64,000 nucleotides of DNA, from assembly GCF_028622095.1 (NCBI RefSeq), contig NZ_CP115165.1, positions 2,601,501 to 2,665,500 of the forward strand, in the 5' to 3' direction. Under the pieces are notes generated by a model. It had not been told where the DNA came from, did no database searches, and saw only the letters and a list, made by a program, of their open reading frames with translations. This DNA comes from Deinococcus aquaticus (GTDB lineage: Bacteria; Deinococcota; Deinococci; Deinococcales; Deinococcaceae). Of this stretch, positions 51,535 to 64,000 are shown piece by piece; the stretch's first letter is position 1; the number at the start of each line of letters is the position of its first letter. The translations under genes were made by a program, and so were the position numbers.

Positions 51535-52533
51535 ATGAAGGGGGCCGGGAAAGGAGTGACGCTGGCCGACGTGGCCCGCGAGGCCGGCGTGAGCAGCATG
51601 ACCGTCAGCCGCGCCCTGAACCGCCCGGACATCGTGACCGCGCCCATCCGGGAGCGCGTGCAGGCCGCCGTGGACGCCCTGGGGTACATCCCTAACCGTA
51701 TGGCCGGCACCCTGGCCGGCGGCGGCCCCGTGCGCCTGCTGCCGATGGTGCTGCCGACCCTGCACCACAGCGTGTACGTGCCGTTCCTGGAAGGCGTGCA
51801 GCGCGGCCTGACCCAGCCCGGCTGGCAACTGGCAATCGACCTGACCGAGTACGACCCGCAGCGCGAGTGGCGCGCCGCCGAGCAGTTCCTGTCTCTGCGG
51901 CCCGACGTGATGGTCCTGGCCGGCACGGACCACGACCCGCGCGTGCTCCCCGCCCTGCGGCGCTTTGGCGTGCGCATCATCGAGGTCATGGACGCCCACC
52001 CGGACCCGGCGGACCTGCTGATCGGGTACGACCACGCGCAGGCCGGGACGATGGCGGCCCGGCACCTGATCGAACGCGGGTACCGGCACCTCGCGTACGC
52101 CAGTTGCCTGGGCGTCGGGGACGCCCGCAACGCCCGGCGCATGCAGGCCTTCCGCGCCGAGGCCGAACGCTGCGGCGTGCCCTGCGCCGCCGAGAACGTA
52201 GAGGAACCCTCCTCGTACGAGGTGGGCGTGACCCTGCTGCGCCGCCTGCTGACCCGCGAGCCCGGCGTGGACGCCATCTACTTCTCGAACGACGACGTGG
52301 CCGCCGGGGCGCTGTTCGAGTGCCTGCGCCAGGGCCTGAGCGTGCCAGGCCGCGTGGCGATCCTGGGTCACAACGACATGAGCATCTCCGCGCACGTGCA
52401 CCCGGCCCTGAGTACGGTGGCCACGCCCCGCGAGGAGATCGGCGCGGAAGTCGCCCGCCGCCTGAACGCCCCCACCCTGAAGGGCGGCCTGGTCACCTTC
52501 CCCTGCGAGCTTCGCCCCCGCCAGACCACCTGA
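51535..52533 (+). CDS. gntR: LacI family transcriptional regulator, probable gluconate repressor
   Basis: A 332-residue LacI/GalR regulator. The N-terminal helix-turn-helix is VTLADVAREAGVSSMTVSRAL, followed by the hinge (GYIPNRMAGTLAGG). The periplasmic-binding-like effector domain has VLPTLHHSVYVPFLEGVQ, ARHLIERGYRHLAYASC and AILGHNDMSISAHVHPALSTV. ATG 51535 is chosen over 51523 because TATGCT is seven bases upstream. It directly precedes gluconate kinase and permease genes, and the kinase promoter region holds a perfect palindrome fit for a LacI-type protein. Function as gluconate repressor is inferred from this context and the GntR-I resemblance. Confidence 0.9.
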   Translation: MKGAGKGVTLADVAREAGVSSMTVSRALNRPDIVTAPIRERVQAAVDALGYIPNRMAGTLAGGGPVRLLPMVLPTLHHSVYVPFLEGVQRGLTQPGWQLAIDLTEYDPQREWRAAEQFLSLRPDVMVLAGTDHDPRVLPALRRFGVRIIEVMDAHPDPADLLIGYDHAQAGTMAARHLIERGYRHLAYASCLGVGDARNARRMQAFRAEAERCGVPCAAENVEEPSSYEVGVTLLRRLLTREPGVDAIYFSNDDVAAGALFECLRQGLSVPGRVAILGHNDMSISAHVHPALSTVATPREEIGAEVARRLNAPTLKGGLVTFPCELRPRQTT

Positions 52534-52695
52534 ACGGAATTCCGTCCGGCTGGCAGAGGTCTGTGCTGCTTCCAAGGATGTCCGGCACAGAGGTACCGTC
52601 CTCCTGGCTGCTGGCAGGCGTGGTCCCATCAGGTGAACATGTCGTCTTGGACGTGGTTTATGCCCAACGCCTGACTGGAATTGAAGACTGTGTGC

Positions 52696-52724
52696 TTGAC
52701 TTCCGGGGCAGCGCGGCCTAACGT
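52696..52724 (+). promoter_or_regulatory. Promoter of the gluconate kinase gene
   Basis: TTGACT (52696-52701) and TAACGT (52719-52724) are 17 bp apart. The predicted transcript start is about 52731, placing the 16-bp palindrome at roughly +17 to +32. Confidence 0.65.
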
Positions 52725-52746
52725 TCGTTATCTTAATCGCACCACC

Positions 52747-52762
52747 CTGTTAGCGCTAACAG
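52747..52762. promoter_or_regulatory. Perfect 16-bp LacI-type operator
   Basis: CTGTTAGCGCTAACAG is fully palindromic with a central CG, the form bound by LacI-family and GntR(E. coli)-type repressors. It lies between the promoter and the Shine-Dalgarno of the gluconate kinase, so binding would block transcription. Confidence 0.85.
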
Positions 52763-52778
52763 TAAGCGCCGGAGACCC

Positions 52779-54248
52779 ATGTCAAATCCCACCCACCCCT
52801 CGTCCACCCAGCCGCTGGTGGTCGCCTTCGACCTCGGCACCACCGCCCTGAAAGCCGTGCTGTTCCACGGCCGCACCGAACGCCACCGCCTGCAATTCCC
52901 GTACCCACTGCACGCCGAACAGCCCGGACAGGCCACCCAGCGCCTCCCGGATCTGATGCAGGCCTTCACGCTGGCCCTGAGCGGGATGGAGGAGTACCTG
53001 ACCCGCCACGACCTGACCCCGCAGGCCGCCGGATTCAGTAACGCCATGCACACCCTGACCCTGATTCGCAGCGGCGGTCCGTCCGACGTGTTCACCTTCG
53101 CGGACCTGCGCGCCAGCACCGGGGGCTACCCGGTCACGCACCTGCACGCGCAGACCGGCGTGCCCTGGCACCCCATGACGCCCGCCGTGAAACTCGCCGC
53201 GCTGCACGCCGCCGGGCAACTGACCGACGTGCAGCGCGTCAGCGGCGTGAAGGAAGAACTGCTGCTCCGCTTCTTCGGCGTGTACTGGACTGATCAGAGC
53301 ACCGCCTCCGCCACCGGCCTGCTGGGACGCGGCGGCACGTACGACCCGCAGGCCCTCGCTCAGGCCGGCGTCACCGCCGCGCACCTGCCCACCGTGCACC
53401 CCATCGAGACTCCGCTGCCGCCCCTGCAACCCACCTACCGCACCCGCTACCCGCGCCTCGCCGCCGCCCACTGGGCCATCGGCGCCAGCGACGGCGTGAC
53501 CGCCACCGAGGGCCTCGGCATCACCCGCCCCGACCAAGCGGCCCTGTCTGTCGGGACCAGCAGCGCCGTGCGGACCTTCACGCCCTGCCCCGCCGCCGAC
53601 CCGCACGCGCACCTGTTCAGCTACCGCGCCGACCACGGCGGCCAGGAACGCTACCTGGTGGGCGGCCCCAGCAACAACGCGGGCATCGTCCTGAACTGGC
53701 TGCGCGACAATCTGAGCATCCCCCAGGACCTCGACGATCTGCTGCACGCCACCACCCCCGGCGCGCGCGGCCTGCTGTTCCTGCCCGCCCTGAGCGGCGA
53801 ACGCGCCCCGCTGTGGGACCCGCACGTCAGCGGCAGCCTGCTGGGCCTGGGTCTGCACCACGGCCCGCACGACATCGCCCGCGCCGGCATGGAAGGCGTC
53901 GCCCTGCACCTCGCGTGGCTGTCCGACCTGCTCTCCAGCGGCACGCAACCCCTGCGCGAGTACCGCGCGACCGGCGGCCTGACCCGCTCCCGCGCGTGGC
54001 TGCGCGTCCTGGCGAACGCCCTGAACGCCCCCGTTCTCGTCCCCGACGGCGCCGACCTGTTCGAGGGCAGTGCCTTCGGCGCGGCCCTGATCGCCGCCCG
54101 TAGCGCCGGCCTGGACCTCCCACACGCCCTGACCTTCGACACCGTCGAACCCGACGCCGACGCCCCCCTGTACGCCACCCTTGGCCGGAAGTACCGGCAC
54201 GCTGCCCTCGCCCTCCAGACCCTCACGCACGACCTGCGCGCCCTGTAA
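52779..54248 (+). CDS. gntK: Gluconate kinase, FGGY family
   Basis: A 489-residue sugar kinase phosphorylating gluconate to 6-phosphogluconate. The N-terminal phosphate-binding segment is VVAFDLGTTALKAVLF; further marks are WHPMTPAVKLA, IGASDGVTATEGLGI, SVGTSSAVRTF and the C-terminal FGGY-type ATP site GARGLLFLPALSGERAPLWDP with REYRATGGLTRSRAWLRVLAN. In Gram-positive-type pathways this FGGY enzyme replaces the short GntK. CGGAGAC precedes the ATG. The neighbouring repressor and GntP permease support the gluconate assignment over xylulose or glycerol. Confidence 0.9.
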   Translation: MSNPTHPSSTQPLVVAFDLGTTALKAVLFHGRTERHRLQFPYPLHAEQPGQATQRLPDLMQAFTLALSGMEEYLTRHDLTPQAAGFSNAMHTLTLIRSGGPSDVFTFADLRASTGGYPVTHLHAQTGVPWHPMTPAVKLAALHAAGQLTDVQRVSGVKEELLLRFFGVYWTDQSTASATGLLGRGGTYDPQALAQAGVTAAHLPTVHPIETPLPPLQPTYRTRYPRLAAAHWAIGASDGVTATEGLGITRPDQAALSVGTSSAVRTFTPCPAADPHAHLFSYRADHGGQERYLVGGPSNNAGIVLNWLRDNLSIPQDLDDLLHATTPGARGLLFLPALSGERAPLWDPHVSGSLLGLGLHHGPHDIARAGMEGVALHLAWLSDLLSSGTQPLREYRATGGLTRSRAWLRVLANALNAPVLVPDGADLFEGSAFGAALIAARSAGLDLPHALTFDTVEPDADAPLYATLGRKYRHAALALQTLTHDLRAL

Positions 54249-54249
54249 G

Positions 54250-54384
54250 ACGGATTCCGTCTGTTTCGTTCACAACCCGGCACACCACCGGGTTGCCAAC
54301 TCCACGCCCGGAACCCGCTTCTTTCCTACTCGCATCCGCTCGGACTGAACGGTTTATGCAAACCATTCAGTCGGAAGTCCATAT
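54250..54384. repeat. Dispersed ACGGANTCCG-ended repeat, copy 10
   Basis: Begins two bases after the TAA of the kinase with ACGGATTCCG and ends CGGAAGTCCATAT. Both hairpins are recognisable: AACCCGG..CCGGGTT, and ACTGAACGGTTT..AAACCATTCAGT, in which the second base pair has changed from T-A to C-G relative to copy 11. It occupies almost the entire gap between kinase and permease. Confidence 0.85.
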
Positions 54385-54403
54385 AACGCACCCCCGGAGC
54401 CTC

Positions 54404-55786
<1,383 letters not shown>

Positions 55787-55837
55787 GCGGGCCGTAGGCC
55801 GGGGTTGACCTGGGCGCAGGTGCCGCGCACACGCTGT

Positions 55838-55980
55838 TGACCATCCACCATCCACCATCCACCATCCACCATCCACCATCCACCATCCACCATCCACCAT
55901 CCGCCATCCACCATCCGCCATCCACCATCCACCATCCGCCATCCGCCATCCGCCATCAACCATCAACCATCAACCATCAA
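55838..55980. repeat. Tandem heptamer array (CCATCCA/CCATCAA), about 20 units
   Basis: Some 143 bp of uninterrupted seven-base units. Most are CCATCCA; five or six read CCATCCG, and the last four become CCATCAA. Units are not multiples of a spacer, so it is not a CRISPR. The array is bounded on the right by a convergent terminator hairpin. Confidence 0.95.
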
Positions 55981-56017
55981 CAGGAGCAGCAGCCAGTTTC
56001 CCGGCCGCTGCTCCTGT
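55980..56017. terminator. Convergent terminator for gntP and tpiA
   Basis: ACAGGAGCAGC (55980-55990) pairs perfectly with GCTGCTCCTGT (56007-56017), followed on the plus strand by CTGTCTTG. Confidence 0.75.
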
Positions 56018-56032
56018 CTGTCTTGCCCCCGC

Positions 56033-56760
56033 TTACTTCAGGGCGTCGTTCATGCCGATGACGTCGGCGACCTTGAGGCTCGCGCCGCCGACCAGGGCGC
56101 CGTTCACGTTGGGTTTGGCGCAGATGCTGGCGATGTTGTCGGGTTTGACGCTGCCGCCATACAGCACCTGGATGCGGTCGGCGTCGCTGCCGTAGCGGAC
56201 GGTGAGGGCCTCGCGGATGGCGAGGGCGAGTTCCTCGGCGTCGTCGGCGGTGGCGGTCTTGCCGGTGCCGATGGCCCATACGGGTTCGTACGCGACGACC
56301 ACGTCCGGGCCGACGCCTTCGAGGCTGCCTTCCAGTTGCGCGAGGGTGTAGGGCACGTGCTCGCCTTTCTCGCGCACGTCCAGGCCCTCGCCGACGCACA
56401 CGATGGGCGTCAGGCCGTGCGCCTGCGCCTGCCGGGCCTTCGCGGCGACGGTGGCGTCGGTCTCGCCGTGGTATTCGCGGCGTTCGCTGTGGCCCACGAC
56501 GGCGTAGCGGGCGCCCACGTCGGCGAGCATGGCGGCGCTGATCTCGCCGGTGTACGCGCCGGATTCGTGCGCGGACACGTCCTGCCCGCCGAAGGCCACG
56601 CCGGCCGGGAGGTTCGCGGCCAGGGCGGGCAGCATGATGGCGGGCGCCATGACGGCCAGTTGCGCCTCGCCGGGGGTCAGGCCTGCCGCGAGTTCCTGCG
56701 CCCAGGTCTGCGCTTCGCTGGGGGTCTTGTTCATCTTCCAGTTGAGTGCCAGCAGGTTCT

Positions 56761-56764
<4 letters not shown>
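56033..56764 (-). CDS. tpiA: Triosephosphate isomerase
   Basis: A 243-residue TIM barrel interconverting dihydroxyacetone phosphate and glyceraldehyde-3-phosphate. Catalytic positions: N and K in [11 protein letters not shown] in [11 protein letters not shown] in [13 protein letters not shown]. The phosphate loop is [15 protein letters not shown], and the C-terminus has [15 protein letters not shown] overlaps the pgk stop (ATGA), so pgk and tpiA are translationally coupled. Confidence 0.97.
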
Positions 56765-57933
<1,169 letters not shown>

Positions 57934-57975
57934 GATTCCTCCAGGGCAAAGGCAGGTGAAAAGGGCAGGCAAAAG

Positions 57976-58016
57976 TGATGGTTGATGGTCGACAGTCGGG
58001 AAACCATCAACCATCA
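57976..58016. repeat. Heptamer-derived hairpin between gap and pgk
   Basis: TGATGGTTGATGGT (57976-57989) is the exact reverse complement of ACCATCAACCATCA (58003-58016), with a 13-nt loop; one more ACCATCA follows. It lies in the 101-bp gap-pgk spacer and would sit in the shared transcript. Confidence 0.85.
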
Positions 58017-58034
58017 ACCATCACCGGGCGGTGT

Positions 58035-59072
<1,038 letters not shown>

Positions 59073-59168
59073 TCACCTCGCATGTCGCAGTGTAACCCGT
59101 CCTGTCAACACCTGACTTCGTGTCCTCTGCACACCAACGGATTGGTGAACCGAGTTCAAAAAGAATCG

Positions 59169-59206
59169 GGGCGGGAACAGGGCGTCCCAGCGCCCGTTCC
59201 TGCCCT
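59169..59206 (-). terminator. Intrinsic terminator downstream of the yceI-type gene
   Basis: On the minus strand GGGCAGGAACGGGCG..CGCCCTGTTCCCGCCC forms a long stem (one bulge) and is followed by CGATTCTTTTTG. Confidence 0.7.
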
Positions 59207-59238
59207 TCCGGTTAAGCCCTCTCGGTCCACCAGTCGTC

Positions 59239-59373
59239 ATACGGATTCCGTCTGTTTCGTTAACAACCCGGAAGGGCACCGGGTTGCCAACTCCACGCCC
59301 GAAATCCGTTTTGCTCCCACTCGCTCCGCTCGGATTGAATGGTTTTTGCAAACCATTCAATCGGAGTCCGTAT
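59239..59373. repeat. Dispersed ACGGANTCCG-ended repeat, copy 11 (best preserved)
   Basis: Left end ATACGGATTCCG, right end CGGAGTCCGTAT. The first hairpin is AACCCGG..CCGGGTT, followed by TTGCCAACTCCACG. The second is perfect: ATTGAATGGTTT / AAACCATTCAAT around TTGC. The last T is also the first base of the TGA (TCA, 59373-59375) of the minus-strand YceI gene. Confidence 0.88.
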
Positions 59374-59927
59374 CAGTTCGATCCCAGCACGAACGCCACG
59401 TCCACCGTGACGCTGTCTGCGCCGCCCTGGTACCGCACGTTGAAGTCGTACGGATTGAACTTGAACTGCGTGCTCACGTTCACCTTCCCGCCCTTCAGGG
59501 TCGCCTTGATGGGCGCGGTGATGGTCTTCGTGGTGCCCTTGACGGTCAGTTTGCCGGTGGCGGTGGTCGCCACGGTCTGCCCCTCGGTCAGTTTCCCGCC
59601 GGTCAGGGAGGTCAGTTCGAAGGTGGCGTTCGGGAACTGCGCCGTGCCCAGCGCCCCGGCCCCCTTGGCGTGGTTGTCGCGCAGCGTGATTCCGGTCTTC
59701 AGCGTCGAGACCGGCACCGTGACCGTGCCCTTCGTGGCCGCGAGGTCCTGCGGGTCCAGTGTGACGTTCGCCGTGACGCCCGTCATGGTGCCGGTCACGG
59801 GCACCACCGTGACCCGGTAGTTGAAGGTGGCTGTGCCGTCTGCTGCGCGGTACGTGGCAGCCTGCGCCGCTCCGGACAGGGTGGTGGCGAGCACGAGTGC
59901 TGGGAGCGGAAGCAGGTATTTGTTCAC
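59373..59927 (-). CDS. YceI family lipocalin-like periplasmic protein
   Basis: A 184-residue exported YceI protein, an extended lipocalin fold that binds long polyisoprenoid or fatty-acid ligands. Its signal peptide is NKYLLPLPALVLATTLSGAAQA. The mature domain starts YRAADGTATFNYRVTVVPVTGT and shows LRDNHAKGAGALGTAQFPNATFELTSL and a KLTVKGTTKTITAPIKA strand, typical of YceI. The start is taken as GTG 59927; a GTG six codons earlier is possible. The stop codon shares a base with repeat copy 11. Confidence 0.88.
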   Translation of the reverse strand: MNKYLLPLPALVLATTLSGAAQAATYRAADGTATFNYRVTVVPVTGTMTGVTANVTLDPQDLAATKGTVTVPVSTLKTGITLRDNHAKGAGALGTAQFPNATFELTSLTGGKLTEGQTVATTATGKLTVKGTTKTITAPIKATLKGGKVNVSTQFKFNPYDFNVRYQGGADSVTVDVAFVLGSN

Positions 59928-60049
59928 ACAAGTAGTGTGTCCCACCGCCGTGAAGAACTGGTGAACGCCACCCCCGGCGTCCCTGAACGTTCACGCCCTG
60001 CTCAGACGCCTGCGGGCGGCCTGCGCGGCGGCGGGGCATACTTGCAGGC

Positions 60050-61456
60050 ATGAACGAGTCGCTTCTGGTCATGAAATACGGCGGGACGAACATGCAGGAC
60101 GCCCGCGCCGTCCGCCACAGCGCGTCCCTGGCGGCCCGCAGCATCCGCGAGGGCGTGAAGGTCGTGGTGGTCGTGTCGGCCATGGCCGGCGTCACCAACC
60201 AGCTCCTGAAACTCGCGGACGCCGCGCAGTCCGGCGACATCGCCAGCGCCAACGACGAGATCGCTGCCATGCGCACCCGGCACTTCACGGCCGCGCAGGA
60301 ACTCGGCGCGGCCCCCGACAGCGACACCGTCCGCGAGATCCGCGAGATGCACGAGACACTCCGGCAGGCCGTGTACGGCGTGTACCTGCTGCGCGAACTG
60401 ACGCCCCGCAGCCGCGACCTGATCGTCGCGTTCGGCGAGCGCCTCTCCGCGCCCCTGATGAAACTCGCCCTGGAACAGGACGGCCTGCGCGCCCATCACC
60501 TGTCCGGTGGCGAGGCGGGCATCGTGACCGATACGCACTTCGGGAACGCGCGCCCGCTGCCCGGCACGTACGAACGCATCAAGGACCGCCTCAGCGGCCT
60601 GCTGAGCGCCGGGGTCACGCCGGTCGTGGCGGGTTTCATGGGTGAGACCGAGAAGGGGGCCATCACGACCCTCGGGCGCGGCGGCACGGACTTCAGCGCC
60701 ACCATCATCGGCAAGGCCCTGAGCGCCACGGAAGTCTGGGGCTGGAAGGACGTGGACGGCGTCATGAGCGCCGACCCGCGCGTCGTCGCGGACGCCCGCA
60801 ACGTGGACGTCCTGAGTTACGGCGAGGTCATGGAACTCGCGTACTTCGGCGCGAAGGTCCTGCACCCCCTGGCCGTCACGCCCCTACAGGAGAGCGGCAT
60901 TCCGCTGCGCCTGAAGAACTCCGCCGACCCGGACTTCGCGGGCACGCTGGTGCAGGCGCAGCCGCGCGACGAGGCCGGGCACCCCGTCAAGGCCGTGACC
61001 GCCATCCGCAACGTCAGCATCATCAACGTGAGCGGCGCGGGCGTGCTGGGCATCCCGGAAGTGATCGCCAGCGTATTCGATGCCATCGCCCGCGAGAACG
61101 TCACGCTGCTGATGGTCTCGCAGAGTTCCAGCATGAGCAACGTGTCGCTGGCCGTGCAGACCACCGACGCCGAGCGCACCCTGAACGCCCTGCGCGCCGG
61201 CGTGAGCCTGGAACTGAAGGTCGAGCAGCAGGACCACGTGGCGGTGCTGGCCATCGTGGGCAGCGGCATGCGAGGGCAGAAGGGCGTGTCGGCCCGCCTG
61301 TTCACGGCCCTGGCCGCCGTGGACGTGAACATCCTGATGATCTCGCAGGGCAGCAGCGAGCTGAACGTCAGCGTGGCCGTGGAAGCCGAGCATGTGGACG
61401 AGGCGACCCGCGCCGTGCACGCGGCCTTCAACCTGGGCAAACCCGTCAGCGCCTGA
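60050..61456 (+). CDS. lysC: Aspartate kinase
   Basis: A 468-residue enzyme making aspartyl phosphate, the first step to lysine, threonine and methionine. The kinase domain has [64 protein letters not shown] and [14 protein letters not shown]. Two C-terminal ACT domains follow ([21 protein letters not shown] and [21 protein letters not shown]), so it is probably feedback-regulated. Monofunctional, with no homoserine dehydrogenase fused. ATG 60050 lies seven bases behind CATACT. Confidence 0.95.
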   Translation: MNESLLVMKYGGTNMQDARAVRHSASLAARSIREGVKVVVVVSAMAGVTNQLLKLADAAQSGDIASANDEIAAMRTRHFTAAQELGAAPDSDTVREIREMHETLRQAVYGVYLLRELTPRSRDLIVAFGERLSAPLMKLALEQDGLRAHHLSGGEAGIVTDTHFGNARPLPGTYERIKDRLSGLLSAGVTPVVAGFMGETEKGAITTLGRGGTDFSATIIGKALSATEVWGWKDVDGVMSADPRVVADARNVDVLSYGEVMELAYFGAKVLHPLAVTPLQESGIPLRLKNSADPDFAGTLVQAQPRDEAGHPVKAVTAIRNVSIINVSGAGVLGIPEVIASVFDAIARENVTLLMVSQSSSMSNVSLAVQTTDAERTLNALRAGVSLELKVEQQDHVAVLAIVGSGMRGQKGVSARLFTALAAVDVNILMISQGSSELNVSVAVEAEHVDEATRAVHAAFNLGKPVSA

Positions 61457-61547
61457 GCCGCACCACCGGGAGGCCTGGAGCAGCTGTGGAGTGCTGCTCT
61501 GGGTCTCTTGCTGTGTAGGAAGTGATGACCGGAGAACAAACAAACTA

Positions 61548-61582
61548 TTCACGAGCAGACAAAATCGTGAATAATTTCACTT
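61548..61582. promoter_or_regulatory. Paired palindromic motif TTCACGA-N10-TCGTGAATA, copy B
   Basis: Same 35-bp arrangement and spacing as copy A at 50032-50066; the N10 differs (GCAGACAAAA against TCCGGATTTA). Here it lies between the converging ends of lysC and the PAP2 gene. Confidence 0.55.
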
Positions 61583-61622
61583 ACTGCTTCCCAACGCCGT
61601 CATGTTAGGCCCACACCCCGCC

Positions 61623-62327
61623 TTACCGGGTGTCGCGTGGGCCGGCCGGTGAGCCGCGCAGCTGCGGCCAGCGCCGCGCCATGACCATGTACAGGCCCGC
61701 CACCCACGCGACACTGGCCGTGAAGCCCGCCAGCACGTCCGACGGGTAGTGCACGCCGAGGTAATTGCGGCTGGCTCCCACGGCCAGCGCCCACAGTAGA
61801 CCAAACACTGCGACCGGCCACCCGGCCCGCGAGCGCCAGAACACCAGCGTGAGGGCAAAGCCGAACGCCGCGTTCGCCATGGCGTGCCCGCTGGGGAAAC
61901 TGAACCCCGGTTCGCTCAGCACGGCCAGCAACTCATCGGGGCGGGGGCGCTGGAACACTACTTTTGCCGCGACATTCAGCAGGGTCGCGCCCGCCACGCC
62001 GGACACGAGAAACCAGCCGTGCGCCCGCCCACTGGCGCCACCCGCGCGGGCCAGCAGCCACGCCAGCAGGGCAGTCACGAACGGCAGGACCATCACACCG
62101 CCCAGCGTGGCCAGCGTCTCGGCCGCCTGGGTCAGGGCAGGGGTGCGCCGCTGCGCGTACCAGTCGAGTACCCCCTGATCCCACGAGAACCCGCCTTCAC
62201 GGAACACCTCGTGCGTCAGGTGCGCGAACAGCCCGAAGGGAATCAGGACGCCCAGCAGCACCAGCAACAGGGACCGCCAGTGACTGCGCAGAAACGGCAG
62301 GAATTCACGCCGGGAATGAGGGAACAT
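61623..62327 (-). CDS. PAP2-family membrane phosphatase
   Basis: A 234-residue integral membrane phosphatase with about six helices. The three acid-phosphatase motifs are present in order: KVVFQRPRP (K-x6-RP), FPSGHAM (PSGH) and [17 protein letters not shown] (SR-x5-H-x3-D). Probable role: dephosphorylation of undecaprenyl pyrophosphate or phosphatidic acid, at the outer face of the membrane. The N-terminus ([16 protein letters not shown]) is cytoplasmic. ATG 62327 has no clear Shine-Dalgarno. Confidence 0.92.
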   Translation of the reverse strand: MFPHSRREFLPFLRSHWRSLLLVLLGVLIPFGLFAHLTHEVFREGGFSWDQGVLDWYAQRRTPALTQAAETLATLGGVMVLPFVTALLAWLLARAGGASGRAHGWFLVSGVAGATLLNVAAKVVFQRPRPDELLAVLSEPGFSFPSGHAMANAAFGFALTLVFWRSRAGWPVAVFGLLWALAVGASRNYLGVHYPSDVLAGFTASVAWVAGLYMVMARRWPQLRGSPAGPRDTR

Positions 62328-62575
62328 CCCATCATTACAGCCTGCCGCGCCGCTCCTGCGTCAGGCGGGTCGCTTGCTGCTTACTTAACGCTCGGGTACC
62401 CCGGATCAGGGGACGTGCTGGCCAGACGCAGTGCGGGCTAGGCGCAATGGCGCACTCCACGCTGCGCCAGTCGCCGCATGTGCCCCGGGGGGTGTGAGGC
62501 GCACCATGAGGGCGTCAGGGAACGCGCCAGTACGGGCCGCCAGTGGGGCGGCGGCGCACCTGCCCGGAGACACTC

Positions 62576-62773
62576 ATGCAACACGTTCCCACCCATCCCG
62601 GCGCGGCCCGTGCCCAGGCCCTCCTGAACGAGGCCGCGCAGGCCCGGCAGGTCCGGCTCGCCCAGGCCGCCGCACGCGCCCAGGCTGACCGGCAGCCCAC
62701 GCGCTCCCACCGCCTGACCTTCTTCCTGGTTGCTCTCCCGGCCGCGCTGCGCCGCCGCCTGCACCTCGCGTGA
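62576..62773 (+). CDS. Small basic protein of unknown function, 65 residues
   Basis: An open frame from ATG 62576 with CGGAGA eight bases upstream. The protein is Ala/Arg/Gln-rich (AARAQALLNEAAQARQVRLAQ) with a helical look, then SHRLTFFLVALPAALRRRLHLA, a short hydrophobic stretch between basic residues. Base composition is like its neighbours. It is not recognised and could be chance coding; the preceding 248 bp (62328-62575) contain nothing I can name. A degraded ATCCGGATTCCG repeat end lies 15-25 bp after it. Confidence 0.45.
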   Translation: MQHVPTHPGAARAQALLNEAAQARQVRLAQAAARAQADRQPTRSHRLTFFLVALPAALRRRLHLA

Positions 62774-62831
62774 GCCCAGGCGACACCACGGGATCCGGAT
62801 TCCGCTACAGATCAGCCTGCCCAGCAGACAG

Positions 62832-62857
62832 CGCCGCCCCCTGAACCGGGAGCGGCG
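62832..62857 (-). terminator. Hairpin downstream of uvrC
   Basis: CGCCGC..GCGGCG with an inner CCC/GGG, one bulged A, lies 17 bp past the uvrC stop. No T-run, so only moderate support. Confidence 0.4.
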
Positions 62858-62873
62858 TTTGCGTTGGGTAGCT

Positions 62874-64000
62874 TCAGCCGGTGATGGGCTGGCTGTTCGC
62901 CTCGCGCTGCGCGAGGAAGTCCTTGACGCTCTGCGCGGCGCGAATGGTCATGCCGGGCACGGCGGCGATCTGTTCGGTGGGTGCGCTGGCGAGGTCCTCG
63001 AGGCTGGTGAAGTGCTCCAGCAGCGCGTCCCGGCGTTTCTGCCCGATGCCCGGCAGATCGTCGAACACGCTGCGCAGCATGTCCTGGCCGCGCAGTTTGC
63101 GGTGGTACGTGACGGCGTAGTTGTGCACCTCGTCGCGCACGCCGATCAGCATCCGCAGGGCCGGGTGCGTGTGCGGCAGCAGCAGTTCGCGGTCCACGCC
63201 GACTTCCGTGCCGGTGTCCAGCCACCACTGCGCGCCGTACCGGCCGGGCAGGATCAGGCGTTCCTCGCGCTTGGCGAGGCCCACGACGGGCACGCGCACG
63301 TTCGCTTCCTTCAGGGCGTCCAGCGCGGCGTTCACCTGCCCGCGCCCCCCGTCGATCAGCAGCAGGTCCGGCAGCGGCAACTTATCCGAGAGGCTGCCCG
63401 TGAAGCGGCGCACGATGGTCTGTTTCATGCTGGTGTAGTCGTCCGGGTGATCCAGGCCGCGCACCTTGAAACGCCGGTGCTCACCCCGGCGGGCGCGGCC
63501 ACCCTCGAACACGACCATGCCGGACACGATGTTCGTGCCGAACAGGTTGCTGTTGTCGTACCCCTCGATGCGCCACGGGCGGTCTCCGAGGGCCAGCACT
63601 TCCCGCAGGGCGTCCAGGCCCGGGTGGTCGCCGCGCCGTTCCAGCAGGGCCATCTCGGAGTCCAGGCCGTTCTGCGCGTTGCGCTGTGCCATGTCGATCA
63701 GGTCGACCTTGTCGCCGCGTTTGGGGGTGCGCATCTCGGTTCTGCGTCCGGCTTTCTCCGACAGGAATTCACTCCAGATGGGCGCGTCGTCGAAGTCGGC
63801 GGGCAGCAGGATCAGCGGGGGGACGTGCGTGGCCTGCGTGTAGTAGTCCTGCACGAACGCGGCGACGATCTCGCCGAGCGGGGCGTCCTCGGTGCCGGTC
63901 AGGAAGCGTTTGTCGCGGCCCACGACGCGTCCGCCGCGCATGCGGAACAGTTGCACCATGGCGTACTCGCCGGCCTGCGCGGCGCCCAGGAAGTCCAGGT
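62874..64000 (-). CDS. uvrC: UvrC excinuclease subunit C, C-terminal part (runs off the window)
   Basis: The 3' part of uvrC, in frame to the window edge (375 residues seen). The protein makes both incisions in nucleotide-excision repair. Visible are the RNase-H-like endonuclease domain ([61 protein letters not shown], then an [14 protein letters not shown] helix) and the C-terminal helix-hairpin-helix pair ([38 protein letters not shown]). The GIY-YIG nuclease and UvrB-binding domains lie outside. The window boundary truncates it; nothing suggests a broken gene. Confidence 0.97.
   Translation of the reverse strand, partial: LDFLGAAQAGEYAMVQLFRMRGGRVVGRDKRFLTGTEDAPLGEIVAAFVQDYYTQATHVPPLILLPADFDDAPIWSEFLSEKAGRRTEMRTPKRGDKVDLIDMAQRNAQNGLDSEMALLERRGDHPGLDALREVLALGDRPWRIEGYDNSNLFGTNIVSGMVVFEGGRARRGEHRRFKVRGLDHPDDYTSMKQTIVRRFTGSLSDKLPLPDLLLIDGGRGQVNAALDALKEANVRVPVVGLAKREERLILPGRYGAQWWLDTGTEVGVDRELLLPHTHPALRMLIGVRDEVHNYAVTYHRKLRGQDMLRSVFDDLPGIGQKRRDALLEHFTSLEDLASAPTEQIAAVPGMTIRAAQSVKDFLAQREANSQPITG

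Noticed and set aside
52534..52549. ACGGAATTCCGTCC after the gluconate regulator as another repeat copy
   Set aside because: Only the outer ten bases match and it is self-palindromic; no right end or hairpin follows.
55838..55980. Possible CRISPR array
   Set aside because: Units are seven bases with no spacers, and no cas genes are present.

Overview
The window is high-GC bacterial chromosome from a member of the genus Deinococcus. Evidence: RecQ carries more than one HRDC domain; asnS is present; the cobalamin mutase is split; many genes start directly behind a TAnnnT -10 box with no room for a leader (the leaderless habit known from Deinococcus); and lineage-type hypothetical proteins are common. 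Coding density is high and most genes are ordinary housekeeping or metabolism. The window ends inside uvrC.

Layout. 0.1-5 kb: Crp/Fnr regulator, fumarylacetoacetase-fold hydrolase, GAF-GGDEF-EAL protein, acyl-CoA dehydrogenase. 5-13 kb: LGFP-repeat protein, then an amino-sugar/glycan group (GH3, NanE-like epimerase, sugar-binding protein, GH20-like hydrolase). 13.5-17.3 kb: oligopeptide ABC importer (binding protein plus two permeases). 17.4-21.3 kb (minus strand): DegV, beta-hydroxyacid dehydrogenase, a membrane-anchored protein of unknown function, an SPFH protein, a YchJ protein. 21.5-26 kb: SpoU methyltransferase with a coiled-coil protein, then a tightly coupled small membrane protein, metallo-beta-lactamase-fold protein and purD. 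26.07-27.05 kb: tRNA-Leu(CAA) that has served as an integration site, with a duplicated tRNA 3' half and an integrase C-terminal remnant. 27-38 kb: EAL protein, Hsp20, miaA, glgC, beta-propeller protein, methylmalonyl-CoA mutase subunit, acetyltransferase, typA. 38-46.5 kb: methyltransferase, PAT-like acetyltransferase, second membrane-anchored unknown, three-subunit molybdenum hydroxylase, recQ. 46.5-48 kb: an IS element inserted in a DUF1622-type gene. 48-52 kb: Cof hydrolase, PhzF, asnS. 51.5-55.8 kb: gluconate regulon (LacI-type regulator, kinase, permease) with a perfect 16-bp operator. 56-59 kb: glycolytic gap-pgk-tpiA. 59.4-64 kb: YceI, aspartokinase, PAP2 phosphatase, a small protein, uvrC.

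The most notable non-genic structure is a dispersed intergenic repeat of about 135-155 bp (at least six long copies, one internally deleted copy and several short ones). Its ends are inverted ACGGANTCCG motifs, it carries an internal hairpin whose arms vary together between copies, and most copies abut or share a base with the stop codon of the neighbouring gene. A second repeat class is built from heptamers (CCATCAA/CCATCCA). It forms long perfect hairpins at two loci and a pure tandem array at a third. A 35-bp motif with fixed spacing occurs twice, 11.5 kb apart. Promoter, terminator and start calls are made by eye; no database search was possible.
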